Source of the DNA: Bacillota bacterium
Lineage (GTDB): Bacteria; Bacillota; JADQBR01
Length of the DNA: 64,000 nucleotides
Reading direction: 5' to 3'
Assembly: GCA_016278515.1 (NCBI GenBank)
Contig: JADQBR010000006.1
Coordinates: forward strand, 1-64,000
The position numbers and the translations under genes were made by a program. Below, piece after piece: positions 1 to 7,465 of this stretch; the stretch's first letter is position 1; each line of letters starts with the position of its first letter. The notes under the pieces were generated by a model that was not told where the DNA came from, searched no databases, and saw only the letters and a list, made by a program, of their open reading frames with translations.

Positions 1-100
1 GCCAGCTAAAAATTTCTTTGCTGCCGGTAAAAAATCTCTCAATTAATCAGGGTTTAATCAGGGTTTGTGGGTTTGAATCAATTATAAATTTATACAAAAC

Positions 101-136
101 AAAAAGACCTTTGAGTTAATCAAAGGTCTTTATTTT
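101..136 (-). terminator. Rho-independent terminator after the tandem structured RNAs
   Basis: A 12-bp perfect stem (AAAGACCTTTGA, loop about 5 nt, TCAAAGGTCTTT) is followed on the minus strand by a T-rich tail (TTTTTGTTTTG). It sits 8 nt beyond the second structured RNA. The minus-strand transcript that includes the DUF3800 gene and both RNAs would therefore end here. Confidence 0.85.
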
Positions 137-143
137 AAAAATA

Positions 144-224
144 TAAGTTAATTGCCTGAACACGATGATAACACATATCACTTACCTAGAGAATGGCGTG
201 CCCTCAGGACTTACTGTTAACCTA
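144..224 (-). ncRNA. Structured RNA element B (second of a tandem pair) downstream of DUF3800
   Basis: Read on the minus strand, three helices can be drawn. P1 pairs UAGGUUAA (224-217) with UUAACUUA (151-144). P2 pairs CCUGAG with UUCAGG. P3 is a hairpin UGAUA-UGUGU-UAUCA. The unpaired blocks UAAGUCC, GGUAAG and GGCAAUU are the same as in element A, while the helix bases differ but still pair. That is compensatory covariation seen within one locus. A terminator follows directly. Published structured-RNA surveys named several 'DUF3800' RNA motifs found near DUF3800 genes. I infer this belongs to that group but cannot assign a specific Rfam family. Confidence 0.7.
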
Positions 225-296
225 CTTATAGACTATATTATTTTGTAGCCTTTGTCAACACGTGTGTTTACAATATTTCAAGAAAAATTTATTTAA

Positions 297-380
297 GTAA
301 CATCAATTGCCCATGTATGACACTAACACATAGTGCTTACCGAGAAAAAGGCATAACATAGGACTTATTGTTGATGCTAC
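297..380 (-). ncRNA. Structured RNA element A (first of a tandem pair) downstream of DUF3800
   Basis: Minus-strand RNA starting 35 nt after the DUF3800 stop codon. P1 pairs GUAGCAUCAA (380-371) with UUGAUGUUAC (306-297), 10 bp including one G-U. P2 pairs CCUAUGU with ACAUGGG. P3 is a hairpin CACUA-UGUGU-UAGUG. It shares loop and joining sequences with element B (UAAGUCC, GGUAAG, UGUGU, GGCAAUU) while every helix carries different but complementary bases. The spacing to element B is about 72 nt. Confidence 0.7.
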
Positions 381-414
381 AGTATATATTATTCAGAAAT
401 TTATAAAATGTTAT

Positions 415-1101
415 TCATGATGGGGGAAATTTAAATATATCTATCAAATAACCATTGTCTTCCATGTAACTAATTTGGTCGTTATAGGCTCCATCTGTCA
501 AAATATTTGAATAAAGTATATTTGAAAATACATCTGCCACTTGGATGAGTCTATTATTACAAGAATCAAAATAGTGTACAGAAATTTCATCAACAATATC
601 TTTGCCCGCGGATAATTCCGTATATAAAAACTCTTTCAATTGATGTTTGGCTTCGGTTTTTACATTTCTTTCATCAATGTTTAGAACCCAAGTTCTGCCA
701 ACTATACTTCTATTGTTTAGATATTCAAATGCTAATTTTAAGATGTAATTAAAAGCTCTAGCCTTATTTTTATAAAGATTTTGAGTGGCCTTCGAGTTTT
801 CAATTTTTATGTAGAGTACTTCAAAATAATTATTTCTGCAAAAATAGTTTACAAAGTTCTTTTTCATTTCGGGAGTAAAAACAGAACCTTTTAATTCAAA
901 AAATTTATTACCAGTAAACATTTTATTATTTTTATCTATATTTTTCAATTCATTATGGTATTTCTGAACAAATCTCTTGTATACCCTTTTTAGCTTGTCT
1001 GGTTTTTCAACTAATATTAAAGTAATTATAAAAAATTTATTTTTTTCTATTCTTATGTCATGAGTCATGCTTCCAGACTCATCAATGTATACATTTGCCA
1101 C
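415..1101 (-). CDS. DUF3800 domain protein (predicted RNase H-fold nuclease)
   Basis: A 228-residue protein with the DUF3800 hallmarks: YIDESG at the extreme N-terminus, a central acidic segment (LNIDERN) and QVAD near the C-terminus. These positions suggest a metal-binding active site of an RNase H-like fold. I chose a GTG start at 1101 because AGAGGTG lies 5 nt upstream; a TTG eight codons earlier lacks a ribosome site. The gene is A+T-rich compared with the neighbouring core genes, fitting recent acquisition. It is followed on the same strand by two related structured RNAs and a terminator. DUF3800 proteins are often found in defence or mobile contexts, and a role in RNA-linked defence is inference. 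The exact activity is unknown. Confidence 0.85.
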   Translation of the reverse strand: MANVYIDESGSMTHDIRIEKNKFFIITLILVEKPDKLKRVYKRFVQKYHNELKNIDKNNKMFTGNKFFELKGSVFTPEMKKNFVNYFCRNNYFEVLYIKIENSKATQNLYKNKARAFNYILKLAFEYLNNRSIVGRTWVLNIDERNVKTEAKHQLKEFLYTELSAGKDIVDEISVHYFDSCNNRLIQVADVFSNILYSNILTDGAYNDQISYMEDNGYLIDIFKFPPS

Positions 1102-1610
1102 AAAACACACCTCTATTTCTGTCAAATTTACATGTTCGACAAAATAGAGGTAAATCCTTCCTGAAAAGAGAATTATTATATACTGGATACCTTTTTATTT
1201 TTACCTGATTAAGACGGAAAAGAGCGGCGTATAACATCGTAGTAAAAGGATGGAGATATACATTGCCCAATACAAAAAGTAGTCTGGTTTATATCTGGTG
1301 CCTTTGTTTTGCCTGATTATAGGGGCAAAGGGGATAATGAAGTAGCTTGATCAATTCCTATTATCCTATTTTCGAGATAAAGGTCTTAAATATGCTGTTT
1401 TAAATGTGTTATCAAGAAACCTTATAGGAAAGAAAAGGGGAAAAAGTTCGGGTATAAAACTTTTAGAGAACAGATGAGAAAAAAGAAATAAGGACTGCAG
1501 TTTTAAGGGCTATTGTGAACAAGTGTTACTGGTGAAGTTGATGATAATAACATTTGAGAATACCAGCTAAAATGATAACAATTGTGTTATATAATTGCGA
1601 AGTGAAGCTC
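1102..1610. other. Intergenic stretch with no convincing gene
   Basis: About 500 bases upstream of the DUF3800 gene. Frames are short and broken and I could not match any to a family. The base composition is A+T-rich and gene-decay-like, and the stretch runs into the Mrr-like remnant. A promoter for the DUF3800 gene should lie near 1110-1200, but I cannot point to a clean -35/-10 pair. Confidence 0.4.
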
Positions 1611-1742
1611 ATGAAAAAATGGTGGATGATTCGTGCAGGAGATAATAATGAACTAATCCCAATTTGGAAAGAAAAAGTTATTGCTTCTATTGGGTGGCCT
1701 AGACTAGGGGATCCAAAGCAGTACAAACAAAAAAAGAAATGA
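1611..1742 (+). pseudogene. Remnant of an Mrr-like restriction endonuclease N-terminal domain
   Basis: An open frame of 43 codons beginning MKKWWMIRAGDNNELI and containing ASIGWPRLGD. The pattern WMxRAG...IGW..xGD is typical of the N-terminal domain that precedes the catalytic domain in many Mrr-type restriction proteins, as remembered from the family. The frame then runs into a lysine-rich stretch and stops, with no catalytic domain downstream before tsaD. It is best read as a truncated defence gene. Only the N-terminal motif supports the assignment, so another protein carrying the same domain is possible. Confidence 0.5.
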
Positions 1743-1826
1743 CTGTTAAGTCTGATGAGGTTTTTGCTGAAAGTAAACCTAATACAATTTGCTAGTGATA
1801 ATCAGCAAGTTATTCGGTAAATTTAT

Positions 1827-2849
1827 CTAACGCAAAAAATCCATGGGTAAATTGGGTACAGCATTTAATTCTAATGGCGATTTATTTCCTTCCAATAATG
1901 CATAATATCCCGCACACGCAATCATTGCCCCATTATCTGTACAAAATATCGGCGATGGGATCAAAACCTCAAGATCTGCTTTACCTGCTTTTCGTTTTAT
2001 AGTTTCCTTCAAAGCGCTATTGGCCGCCACTCCCCCCGCAACAGCCATCTGTTTTGTTCCAATCCTTTCAGCTGCGGTTACCGCCTTTGTAACCAAGACA
2101 TCAATAATTGCTTGTTGGAAAGATGCAGCAACGTCAGCCTTATTTATCTCTAGGCCTTTCTGGCCAGCCCTGTTCAAATAGTTTAATACTGATGACTTAA
2201 GTCCGCTGAAGCTAAAGTCCAAACTACCCTTCTCAAGCCATGCTCGGGGAAAATCTATGGCTTGGGGGTCACCTTTTCTAGCTAATTCCTCAATTTCCGG
2301 CCCACCGGGATATGGGAGCCCAAGTGCTCGAGCTACCTTATCAAACGCCTCGCCCGCAGCATCGTCTCTTGTTTGTCCCAGCAGACGCATCCTGCCATAA
2401 CTTTCTAGCTGTATCAAGCTAGTATGTCCCCCCGACACAACTAAGCATAATAATGGCAGCTTAATACCAGGGTGTTCCAAAAAAGTTGCATAAATATGTC
2501 CCATTAAATGATGAACACCCAATAACGGCACATTAAGAGAGTATGCCATTGCTTTTGCTGTAGATACACCGACCAATAAAGCCCCAACCAACCCTGGTCC
2601 ACGCGTAACGGCAATTCCATTTAGATCCTTAAGCGATATTTTTGCATCTTGGAGAGCTTGATCAACTACCATCGCAATATTTTCCACATGTTTTCGCGAA
2701 GCAATTTCCGGTACCACACCGCCATAACGGCGATGTGTGGGTATCTGGGACGCAATTATGTTTGAATATATTTCCTTGCCATCAGCCACTATAGCAACCG
2801 ATGTCTCATCACAACTAGTTTCAATCCCCATAATCAATTGTCTGCCCAC
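1827..2849 (-). CDS. tsaD: tRNA N6-adenosine threonylcarbamoyltransferase TsaD
   Basis: 340 residues, the usual size for TsaD (Kae1/Gcp). It transfers the threonylcarbamoyl group to A37 of tRNAs that read ANN codons, acting in the cytoplasm with TsaB and TsaE. Visible marks are the ASKHA-type start GIETSCDETSVAIV, the metal-binding HxxxH in VHHLMGHIYA, the VSGGHTSL loop and the C-terminal FCTDNGAMIA. The GTG start has GGGTGA upstream. It is the last gene of tsaE-tsaB-rimI-tsaD, the standard arrangement in Firmicutes, with 5 bases between the rimI stop and this start. Confidence 0.97.
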   Translation of the reverse strand: MGRQLIMGIETSCDETSVAIVADGKEIYSNIIASQIPTHRRYGGVVPEIASRKHVENIAMVVDQALQDAKISLKDLNGIAVTRGPGLVGALLVGVSTAKAMAYSLNVPLLGVHHLMGHIYATFLEHPGIKLPLLCLVVSGGHTSLIQLESYGRMRLLGQTRDDAAGEAFDKVARALGLPYPGGPEIEELARKGDPQAIDFPRAWLEKGSLDFSFSGLKSSVLNYLNRAGQKGLEINKADVAASFQQAIIDVLVTKAVTAAERIGTKQMAVAGGVAANSALKETIKRKAGKADLEVLIPSPIFCTDNGAMIACAGYYALLEGNKSPLELNAVPNLPMDFLR

Positions 2850-2854
2850 TATTG

Positions 2855-3355
2855 TTAATCACCCTTCCCATCCTCCAACAGGTGTTTCCACATGATTATT
2901 GCGTCTTCATTGTCATCTGTATAGTAACCTTTCCTAATTCCCGCCTCTTCAAATCCCAATGCTTTATACAGTCGTTTAGCATGAGTATTTGAAGGTCGAA
3001 CCTCTAAAGTCATTTTATCCGCACCCTTAGCTAGCGCCTGCTGCATTAGATAAAGCATCAGCTGGCATCCAATCTTCTTTTGACGAAACTCCGGTGCTAC
3101 AGCAACCGTAGTCACATGGGCTTCATCCAAGACCGCCCAGATGCCGCCATAGCCAATTACCTGTTGGTCATCCAGACAAACGTAGTAATGAGCAAATTGA
3201 TTTTGTCGGATTTCGCCAAAAAATGCTCTCTTGGACCAAGGTGTAGAAAAAGAAGCTTGTTCTATTTGCATAACCATTGAGAGGTGTCGAGAATGCATAT
3301 TACTAAATGCTAAATCTAAATCTTTTTCATTATCATTGGTCCCTGAGAGAGTCAT
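2855..3355 (-). CDS. rimI: Ribosomal protein S18-alanine N-acetyltransferase RimI
   Basis: 166-residue GNAT acetyltransferase. It is predicted to acetylate the N-terminal alanine of ribosomal protein S18 using acetyl-CoA. The GNAT fold is visible as VTTVAVAPEFRQKKIGCQLM (acetyl-CoA pyrophosphate loop, Q/R-x-x-G-type) followed by LEVRPSNTHAKRLYKALGF. I start it at ATG 3355, where GGGAGG lies 6 nt upstream. Frame upstream of this is open but lies inside tsaB. It overlaps the end of tsaB by 23 bases, implying translational coupling. RimI is a customary partner of tsaB/tsaD. Confidence 0.93.
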   Translation of the reverse strand: MTLSGTNDNEKDLDLAFSNMHSRHLSMVMQIEQASFSTPWSKRAFFGEIRQNQFAHYYVCLDDQQVIGYGGIWAVLDEAHVTTVAVAPEFRQKKIGCQLMLYLMQQALAKGADKMTLEVRPSNTHAKRLYKALGFEEAGIRKGYYTDDNEDAIIMWKHLLEDGKGD

Positions 3356-4049
3356 GCTTTTCCTCCCAACGTATTTCCGCCTCTGAACGACGGATATATA
3401 ACGGTGCAAGTTTAAAAAGGTCATCCCTCTCCCCTCTTTCCAGACGTTCTTGAGCAATCGCCGCTATCTGGGCAGCCCTAGGAAAACGATTGGCTTGACT
3501 TGCAATAGAAATGCTGCTTTCGCCGTTAATCAGCAGTTGACCAAAAGGTGCTACTGCATCTCCCAAAATAGTTATTTCTCTATCAAACTTTGCAAATCGT
3601 TCACTCAATTGTTGTGGCGATAATGCCATGTAGTCCGTAATCCGTTCACAAACATGTTCATGGCAATTATATACAGCCGTATATAATTCATTTTTTCTGG
3701 CATCCAGGATAGGACAAACCAGCCCGTTAACATCTATTAAGTTACGTGCCAGACCGTCTAGTGTCGGCACCCCTATGACGGGCTTGTTTAACGCCTGAGC
3801 CATACCCTTTGCAGTAGCCAAACCAATCCTTAAACCAGTAAAGGAGCCAGGCCCTATTGCTACAGCGAACGCTTCCATATCAGTTATTTCTCTATTAATA
3901 AACTTAAGAAGCTTATCCACTATTGGCATTAACACTTCCGAATGATTTTTCCTTGTATTTAAGAATACCTCACCTAAAACTTTATCTTGGTCTATAATAG
4001 CTATACTTGCAACCGTAGTAGCCGTTTCCAAAGCAAGAATCACGAACAA
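3333..4049 (-). CDS. tsaB: tRNA threonylcarbamoyladenosine biosynthesis protein TsaB
   Basis: 238 residues. It is a catalytically inactive ASKHA paralogue of TsaD that scaffolds the TsaB-TsaD-TsaE complex for t6A synthesis. Family marks are ILALETATTVASIAI at the N-terminus, NHSEVLMP, and AIGPGSFTGLRIGLATAKGM. The TTG start at 4049 has GGAGG four bases upstream; a GTG two codons later is a reasonable alternative. The start overlaps the tsaE end by 10 bases. Confidence 0.95.
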   Translation of the reverse strand: MFVILALETATTVASIAIIDQDKVLGEVFLNTRKNHSEVLMPIVDKLLKFINREITDMEAFAVAIGPGSFTGLRIGLATAKGMAQALNKPVIGVPTLDGLARNLIDVNGLVCPILDARKNELYTAVYNCHEHVCERITDYMALSPQQLSERFAKFDREITILGDAVAPFGQLLINGESSISIASQANRFPRAAQIAAIAQERLERGERDDLFKLAPLYIRRSEAEIRWEEKHDSLRDQ

Positions 4050-4504
4050 TTTACCTCCAATTCTTTTTCCACCCGATCATAAATCCCACCATGAGATATA
4101 ACCACTATCTCTCTCCCCGGTCTATTATCTAGATAACTCAACCTAACCTCCAAAAATTCCCGGGGAAGAAGTGGACTGACACTTTCCGGCCATTCAATAA
4201 TTGTTATGCCCATACCAGGCAAGTATTCTTCCAGTCCAGCATCATATCCTTCATCAGAAGTCCTTAGTCGATATGCGTCAATATGCGCTACCTCTACCCT
4301 GCCATAATATATATTAAGCAAAGAAAACGTGGGGCTTGTGACCATATCCTGTACACCTAGAGCAGCAGCTATCCCTTTTGTCAGAGTCGTTTTGCCGGCA
4401 CCTAGATCTCCTCTAAGGGCTATTACCATTGGTGGTTCCAAATGTTTACCCAGACAAACGCCGACCGCTATGGTATCTTTTTCATCCATCAAATATCTGC
4501 GCAT
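4040..4504 (-). CDS. tsaE: tRNA threonylcarbamoyladenosine biosynthesis ATPase TsaE
   Basis: 154-residue P-loop ATPase that drives turnover of the TsaBD complex. Walker A is GDLGAGKTT, followed by the family motif TSPTFSLLN. The later IIEWPES segment is typical of the C-terminal half. The ATG at 4504 is preceded by GAGGTAGGGGG. It is the first gene of the t6A cluster in the direction of transcription. The approximately 200-base gap upstream separates it from spo0F, which has its own terminator. Confidence 0.95.
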   Translation of the reverse strand: MRRYLMDEKDTIAVGVCLGKHLEPPMVIALRGDLGAGKTTLTKGIAAALGVQDMVTSPTFSLLNIYYGRVEVAHIDAYRLRTSDEGYDAGLEEYLPGMGITIIEWPESVSPLLPREFLEVRLSYLDNRPGREIVVISHGGIYDRVEKELEVNCS

Positions 4505-4673
4505 AGAATGTACCCCCTACCTCTTTTGCCTTTAGTATTGCCATCAGCGGTTAGCTACAATCAATCTACCGTAATGTTACATTGAAAAGGCCACCTCTAA
4601 CCAAGATATTTTTCTAGATAAGAGCAAGAATTCCTGCATTCCTTTTGAAACGTGCTTTAACATTATTTACTTA

Positions 4674-4702
4674 TAAAAAAACACCTCGAACTTTCGAGGC
4701 AT
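4674..4702 (-). terminator. Rho-independent terminator of spo0F
   Basis: On the minus strand CCTCGAA-AG-TTCGAGG is followed by TGTTTTTTT, starting about 10 bases beyond the spo0F stop. The structure separates spo0F from the tsaE cluster. Confidence 0.88.
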
Positions 4703-4710
4703 TAAGTAAA

Positions 4711-5094
4711 CTATCCGTAAGACTGATCTCCTTGACTTAATAGTTCCTTTAATTTCACCCTTACTTCATCTATATCAAACGGCTTATACCAGACATCCAC
4801 GACACCTGTCTCCTTAGCAATTTTCAAGCTTTTCTCCTCTGCATAGGCTGTCATGATGATAACAGGCAGATCAGAGTAGTGTTTCTTTATCCATTGTAAT
4901 GCGGCTATCCCATCCATCACTGGCATTCTGACATCCATTACAACCATCTTGGGTCTAACTTCTTTAATTTTATTTATAGCATCCAAACCGTTTACGGCTG
5001 TATCTGCCATCAGCCCCTCTTCTTGACAAAGAAGACTCAGAAGCGTTCGTACTCCGGGTTGGTCATCCACAATCAAAATTGCTTTTTGCGCCAT
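4711..5094 (-). CDS. spo0F: Sporulation phosphorelay response regulator Spo0F
   Basis: 127-residue stand-alone receiver domain with no output domain. In the sporulation phosphorelay such a protein accepts phosphate from sensor kinases and passes it to Spo0B or directly onward. Visible residues are the acidic pair DD in ILIVDDQPGVRTLLSL, the phosphoacceptor D in VVMDVRMPVMDG, T in MTAYAEEKS, and K in YKPFDIDEVR. The IVDDQxGxR and KPFDIDE strings match Spo0F more closely than CheY. A good ribosome site (GGAGGG) precedes the ATG. It is monocistronic, with its own terminator. Many Clostridia lack the full phosphorelay, so the partner is uncertain. Confidence 0.85.
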   Translation of the reverse strand: MAQKAILIVDDQPGVRTLLSLLCQEEGLMADTAVNGLDAINKIKEVRPKMVVMDVRMPVMDGIAALQWIKKHYSDLPVIIMTAYAEEKSLKIAKETGVVDVWYKPFDIDEVRVKLKELLSQGDQSYG

Positions 5095-5234
5095 GGATTT
5101 CCCTCCATTCTTTTATGTATCGTTAGTTCTACAAATAACGATACATCCCCTGCCATAATTTAGAAACTTTACGTATTTTTTGCAAAAAGCATCCTAAGCT
5201 CCGCTATAAAAAGCGTCTTCCGAATTTATCCGGG

Positions 5235-5294
5235 CTAACCGCCACTAACATCCCGCTTCAGTTAAAGTAGTGCTAAGCTCCTGGATATGCTTAA
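5235..5294 (-). repeat. Dispersed repeat, copy 1
   Basis: On the minus strand this holds AAGCATATCCAGGAGCTTAG, and the same 20 bases plus one flanking base occur at 30443-30463 in the same orientation. The neighbouring block GCGGGATGTTAGTGGCGG (minus strand) resembles the flank of the second copy in inverted form. The repeat lies between the DUF362 gene and spo0F, in non-coding DNA. Two imperfect copies in one window suggest a family of short dispersed elements. Confidence 0.6.
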
Positions 5295-5302
5295 CTTGCA
5301 TC

Positions 5303-6481
5303 TTATTTTCGTTTCCTTTGCTTAAGTAGTTTTACAATGCTTCTTGCTGCCGGATTTTGCTGTTTAAGTTCAAAAGCATGTTCAGGGCACAATTCATGAC
5401 AGCATAGACAATCAATACACTCCTGGTAATTTACAGAAGGCATCTTATCAAAACTAATGGCACCGGCAGGACAGCTATTAACACAAATCCGACAGCCAGT
5501 ACACTTATCCTCTGCAGCAACCGGGCGCCCCTTTAACAAGCCCAATAGATAACTACCAATAAACGATGGCACCTTATCCAATATTGCGTTGGAAGGAAGC
5601 ACAAAATCATTCGTTCCGACATCCTCCAGTCGCATACCGACTAACTCAATATCTGCGATGTTTGCTTGTCCTAGCCCAGCTTCTTCAGCTTGTTTAATAG
5701 TGGAAACCCTCTGCGGATTCAATCCAATGCAAGTACACGCAACAGCATCTAACGCAACGCAATCGGAACTAGCCAAAATCAACCCAAGCTGTTTAGGCGA
5801 CCCGGCAGCCGGGCCATTCCCCTCCATAGCTAATACCCCATCCATTATTGCCAAATGTGGCCTAGTCACCTGAAAAATGTCCACTAAAATTCTGGTGAAA
5901 TCACTAGGTCTCGGTGCTATACGATGATACTCCATTTTTAATGCTCCCGGTATAGCACCATACATATTCTTTATTGCACCGGTATAGAGAGCGGCACTAT
6001 GAGTTTTTAACTTGGGAACACTGATTACTACATCCGCTTCTAATACGGGCAGCGCAATTTGCAGCGGATTGGGCTCAACCCCACGAGGATTAATTATTCT
6101 TTTTACACCTGCAGTATCAAAGTTTACAACCTCCGCGCCTAATCCTTCTGCAGCTTCCTTTATTCCTGTTTTAATTAAACTCATATTTGTCCGAGAGCGC
6201 TCAACCATCATACCCCCAGAACTATCGCCTACAATAGGATTGGCTCCCAAAGCTTGTACCGCTTTTATTAACGCAGCTACCACGGCTGGGTGAGTAGTGA
6301 TTGCCTTCTCCGGCGGTTCAGGACTCAGTAAATTTACTTTTAATAAAACCCTATCTCCTTTATTAACAAACCTATCTAACCCGCCAATAAGTTCAAGGCA
6401 TTTGTTAACTTGTTCGTCAACTAATGACTGACTATAGCTATTGCACCGAACCACAGCTACCTTTGACTTTAATTTCTTCAT
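5303..6481 (-). CDS. DUF362 domain protein with two [4Fe-4S] ferredoxin motifs
   Basis: 392 residues. The first about 300 residues are a DUF362 domain (LLKVNLLSPEPPEKAITTHP, VPKLKTHSAALYTGAIKNMY, GPAAGSPKQLG). The C-terminus carries two ferredoxin motifs, CTGCRICVNSCP and CIDCLCCHELCP, for two [4Fe-4S] clusters. DUF362-ferredoxin proteins are common in anaerobes, and a redox or metal-handling role is assumed but not established. I start at ATG 6481, which sits five bases after AAGGAGG; the GTG two codons earlier lies inside the ribosome site. It is flanked by the MazF terminator upstream. Confidence 0.9.
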   Translation of the reverse strand: MKKLKSKVAVVRCNSYSQSLVDEQVNKCLELIGGLDRFVNKGDRVLLKVNLLSPEPPEKAITTHPAVVAALIKAVQALGANPIVGDSSGGMMVERSRTNMSLIKTGIKEAAEGLGAEVVNFDTAGVKRIINPRGVEPNPLQIALPVLEADVVISVPKLKTHSAALYTGAIKNMYGAIPGALKMEYHRIAPRPSDFTRILVDIFQVTRPHLAIMDGVLAMEGNGPAAGSPKQLGLILASSDCVALDAVACTCIGLNPQRVSTIKQAEEAGLGQANIADIELVGMRLEDVGTNDFVLPSNAILDKVPSFIGSYLLGLLKGRPVAAEDKCTGCRICVNSCPAGAISFDKMPSVNYQECIDCLCCHELCPEHAFELKQQNPAARSIVKLLKQRKRK

Positions 6482-6572
6482 AAGCACCTCCTTGATATGG
6501 TTTTCGATGAGTTACACTTAATTTGCGAAGGAGATTCTGGCAATAACTGTGTATCTTACGCAAAATACGGTT

Positions 6573-6601
6573 TAAAAAAAGCACCTTTCAAAAGGTACCT
6601 C
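6573..6601 (-). terminator. Terminator of the acpS-nnr-alr-ndoAI-ndoA run
   Basis: On the minus strand AGGTACCTTT-TG-AAAGGTGCTT forms a stem with G-U pairs and ends in a run of seven T, shortly after the ndoA stop. Confidence 0.85.
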
Positions 6602-6614
6602 TTAATTAAATAAT

Positions 6615-6965
6615 CTATACTCTAGTTAAGCCTAAACTGATTTCTAACGCTTTATCCACTTTTTCCATATACTCTTCATCTAAGACTGCAATTTTTTGTC
6701 TTAACCGGCTCTTATCAATAGTCCTTACCTGTTCTGTTAAGATAACTGATTTCCGATCTAAGCCGCTTTTTTGTGCCGGCATTTCTACATGAGTAGGTAA
6801 CTTGGCTTTGGATATTTGAGATGTAATCGCAGCTATAATGGTTGTGGGACTGTATTGGTTGCCTATATCATTTTGAATCACTAATACCGGTCGCGTTCCC
6901 CCTTGCTCTGAGCCAACCACCGGATTTAATTCAGCATAGAAAATGTCCCCACGTTTAACTTGCAT
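6615..6965 (-). CDS. ndoA: MazF-family mRNA endoribonuclease toxin EndoA
   Basis: 116 residues, the standard length of Bacillus EndoA/MazF. It cleaves single-stranded mRNA at short sequence motifs and is held inactive by the adjacent antitoxin. Family marks are [40 protein letters not shown] and the C-terminal [13 protein letters not shown] with the catalytic-region residues of the family. It starts 2 bases after the antitoxin stop and is likely translationally coupled. The placement after alr matches the Bacillus locus. Confidence 0.95.
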   Translation of the reverse strand: MQVKRGDIFYAELNPVVGSEQGGTRPVLVIQNDIGNQYSPTTIIAAITSQISKAKLPTHVEMPAQKSGLDRKSVILTEQVRTIDKSRLRQKIAVLDEEYMEKVDKALEISLGLTRV

Positions 6966-6967
6966 AC

Positions 6968-7243
6968 TTACTTACACTCCGCCAATTTATTTTCATAGTA
7001 ATTCTGTACTTCACTTTCTATCTCATAGTTTTCCACAGCAAGCGCAAGGTTTATATCCGCCATTTCCTGGTAACCCTTCTTCATCTGCTCTCTCAATGTT
7101 CTTTTTTTCCTTTCTGAAATATACAACTTCATAGCCTCACGGATAAATTCGCTCCTATTACGTTGTTCAATGGATACCAAATCATCTACTTCTTTCAATA
7201 GTTTTTCGGGAATACTAATCATAATCCGTTTTACTCCAGGCAC
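6968..7243 (-). CDS. ndoAI: Ribbon-helix-helix antitoxin EndoAI
   Basis: 91 residues. The N-terminal half is a CopG/ribbon-helix-helix domain ([32 protein letters not shown]), which would bind DNA and repress its own operon. The C-terminal acidic tail wraps and inhibits the MazF toxin in characterised relatives. The GTG start has GGAGG seven bases upstream. The 222-base gap to alr may hold a separate promoter, since toxin-antitoxin pairs are usually autoregulated. No operator could be defined by eye. Confidence 0.92.
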   Translation of the reverse strand: MPGVKRIMISIPEKLLKEVDDLVSIEQRNRSEFIREAMKLYISERKKRTLREQMKKGYQEMADINLALAVENYEIESEVQNYYENKLAECK

Positions 7244-7465
7244 AAAGGCACCTCCAGTAGCTACAAAATGTTAAATTAGATGTTCAAAAATCCCGGCCAG
7301 GATAACCCTTTAAGTCTGCTTCAGAACAGGTGTCAGTATCTTATTGAACATCCTCTAATGATTTCATCGGCACAAGAATATATACTACATTATATCTATT
7401 AATAAATACCAATGCAAACATATATGGCAATAAATGCTCAATATGTTACTAGTAATTTATTCCAT

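Noticed and set aside
144-380. Possible CRISPR or simple duplicate repeats
   Set aside because: The two copies differ in all helix bases but keep pairing, and spacing and length do not fit CRISPR. A pair of structured RNAs explains the pattern better.
3080-3280. 66-residue plus-strand frame over rimI
   Set aside because: Shadow of rimI on the opposite strand.
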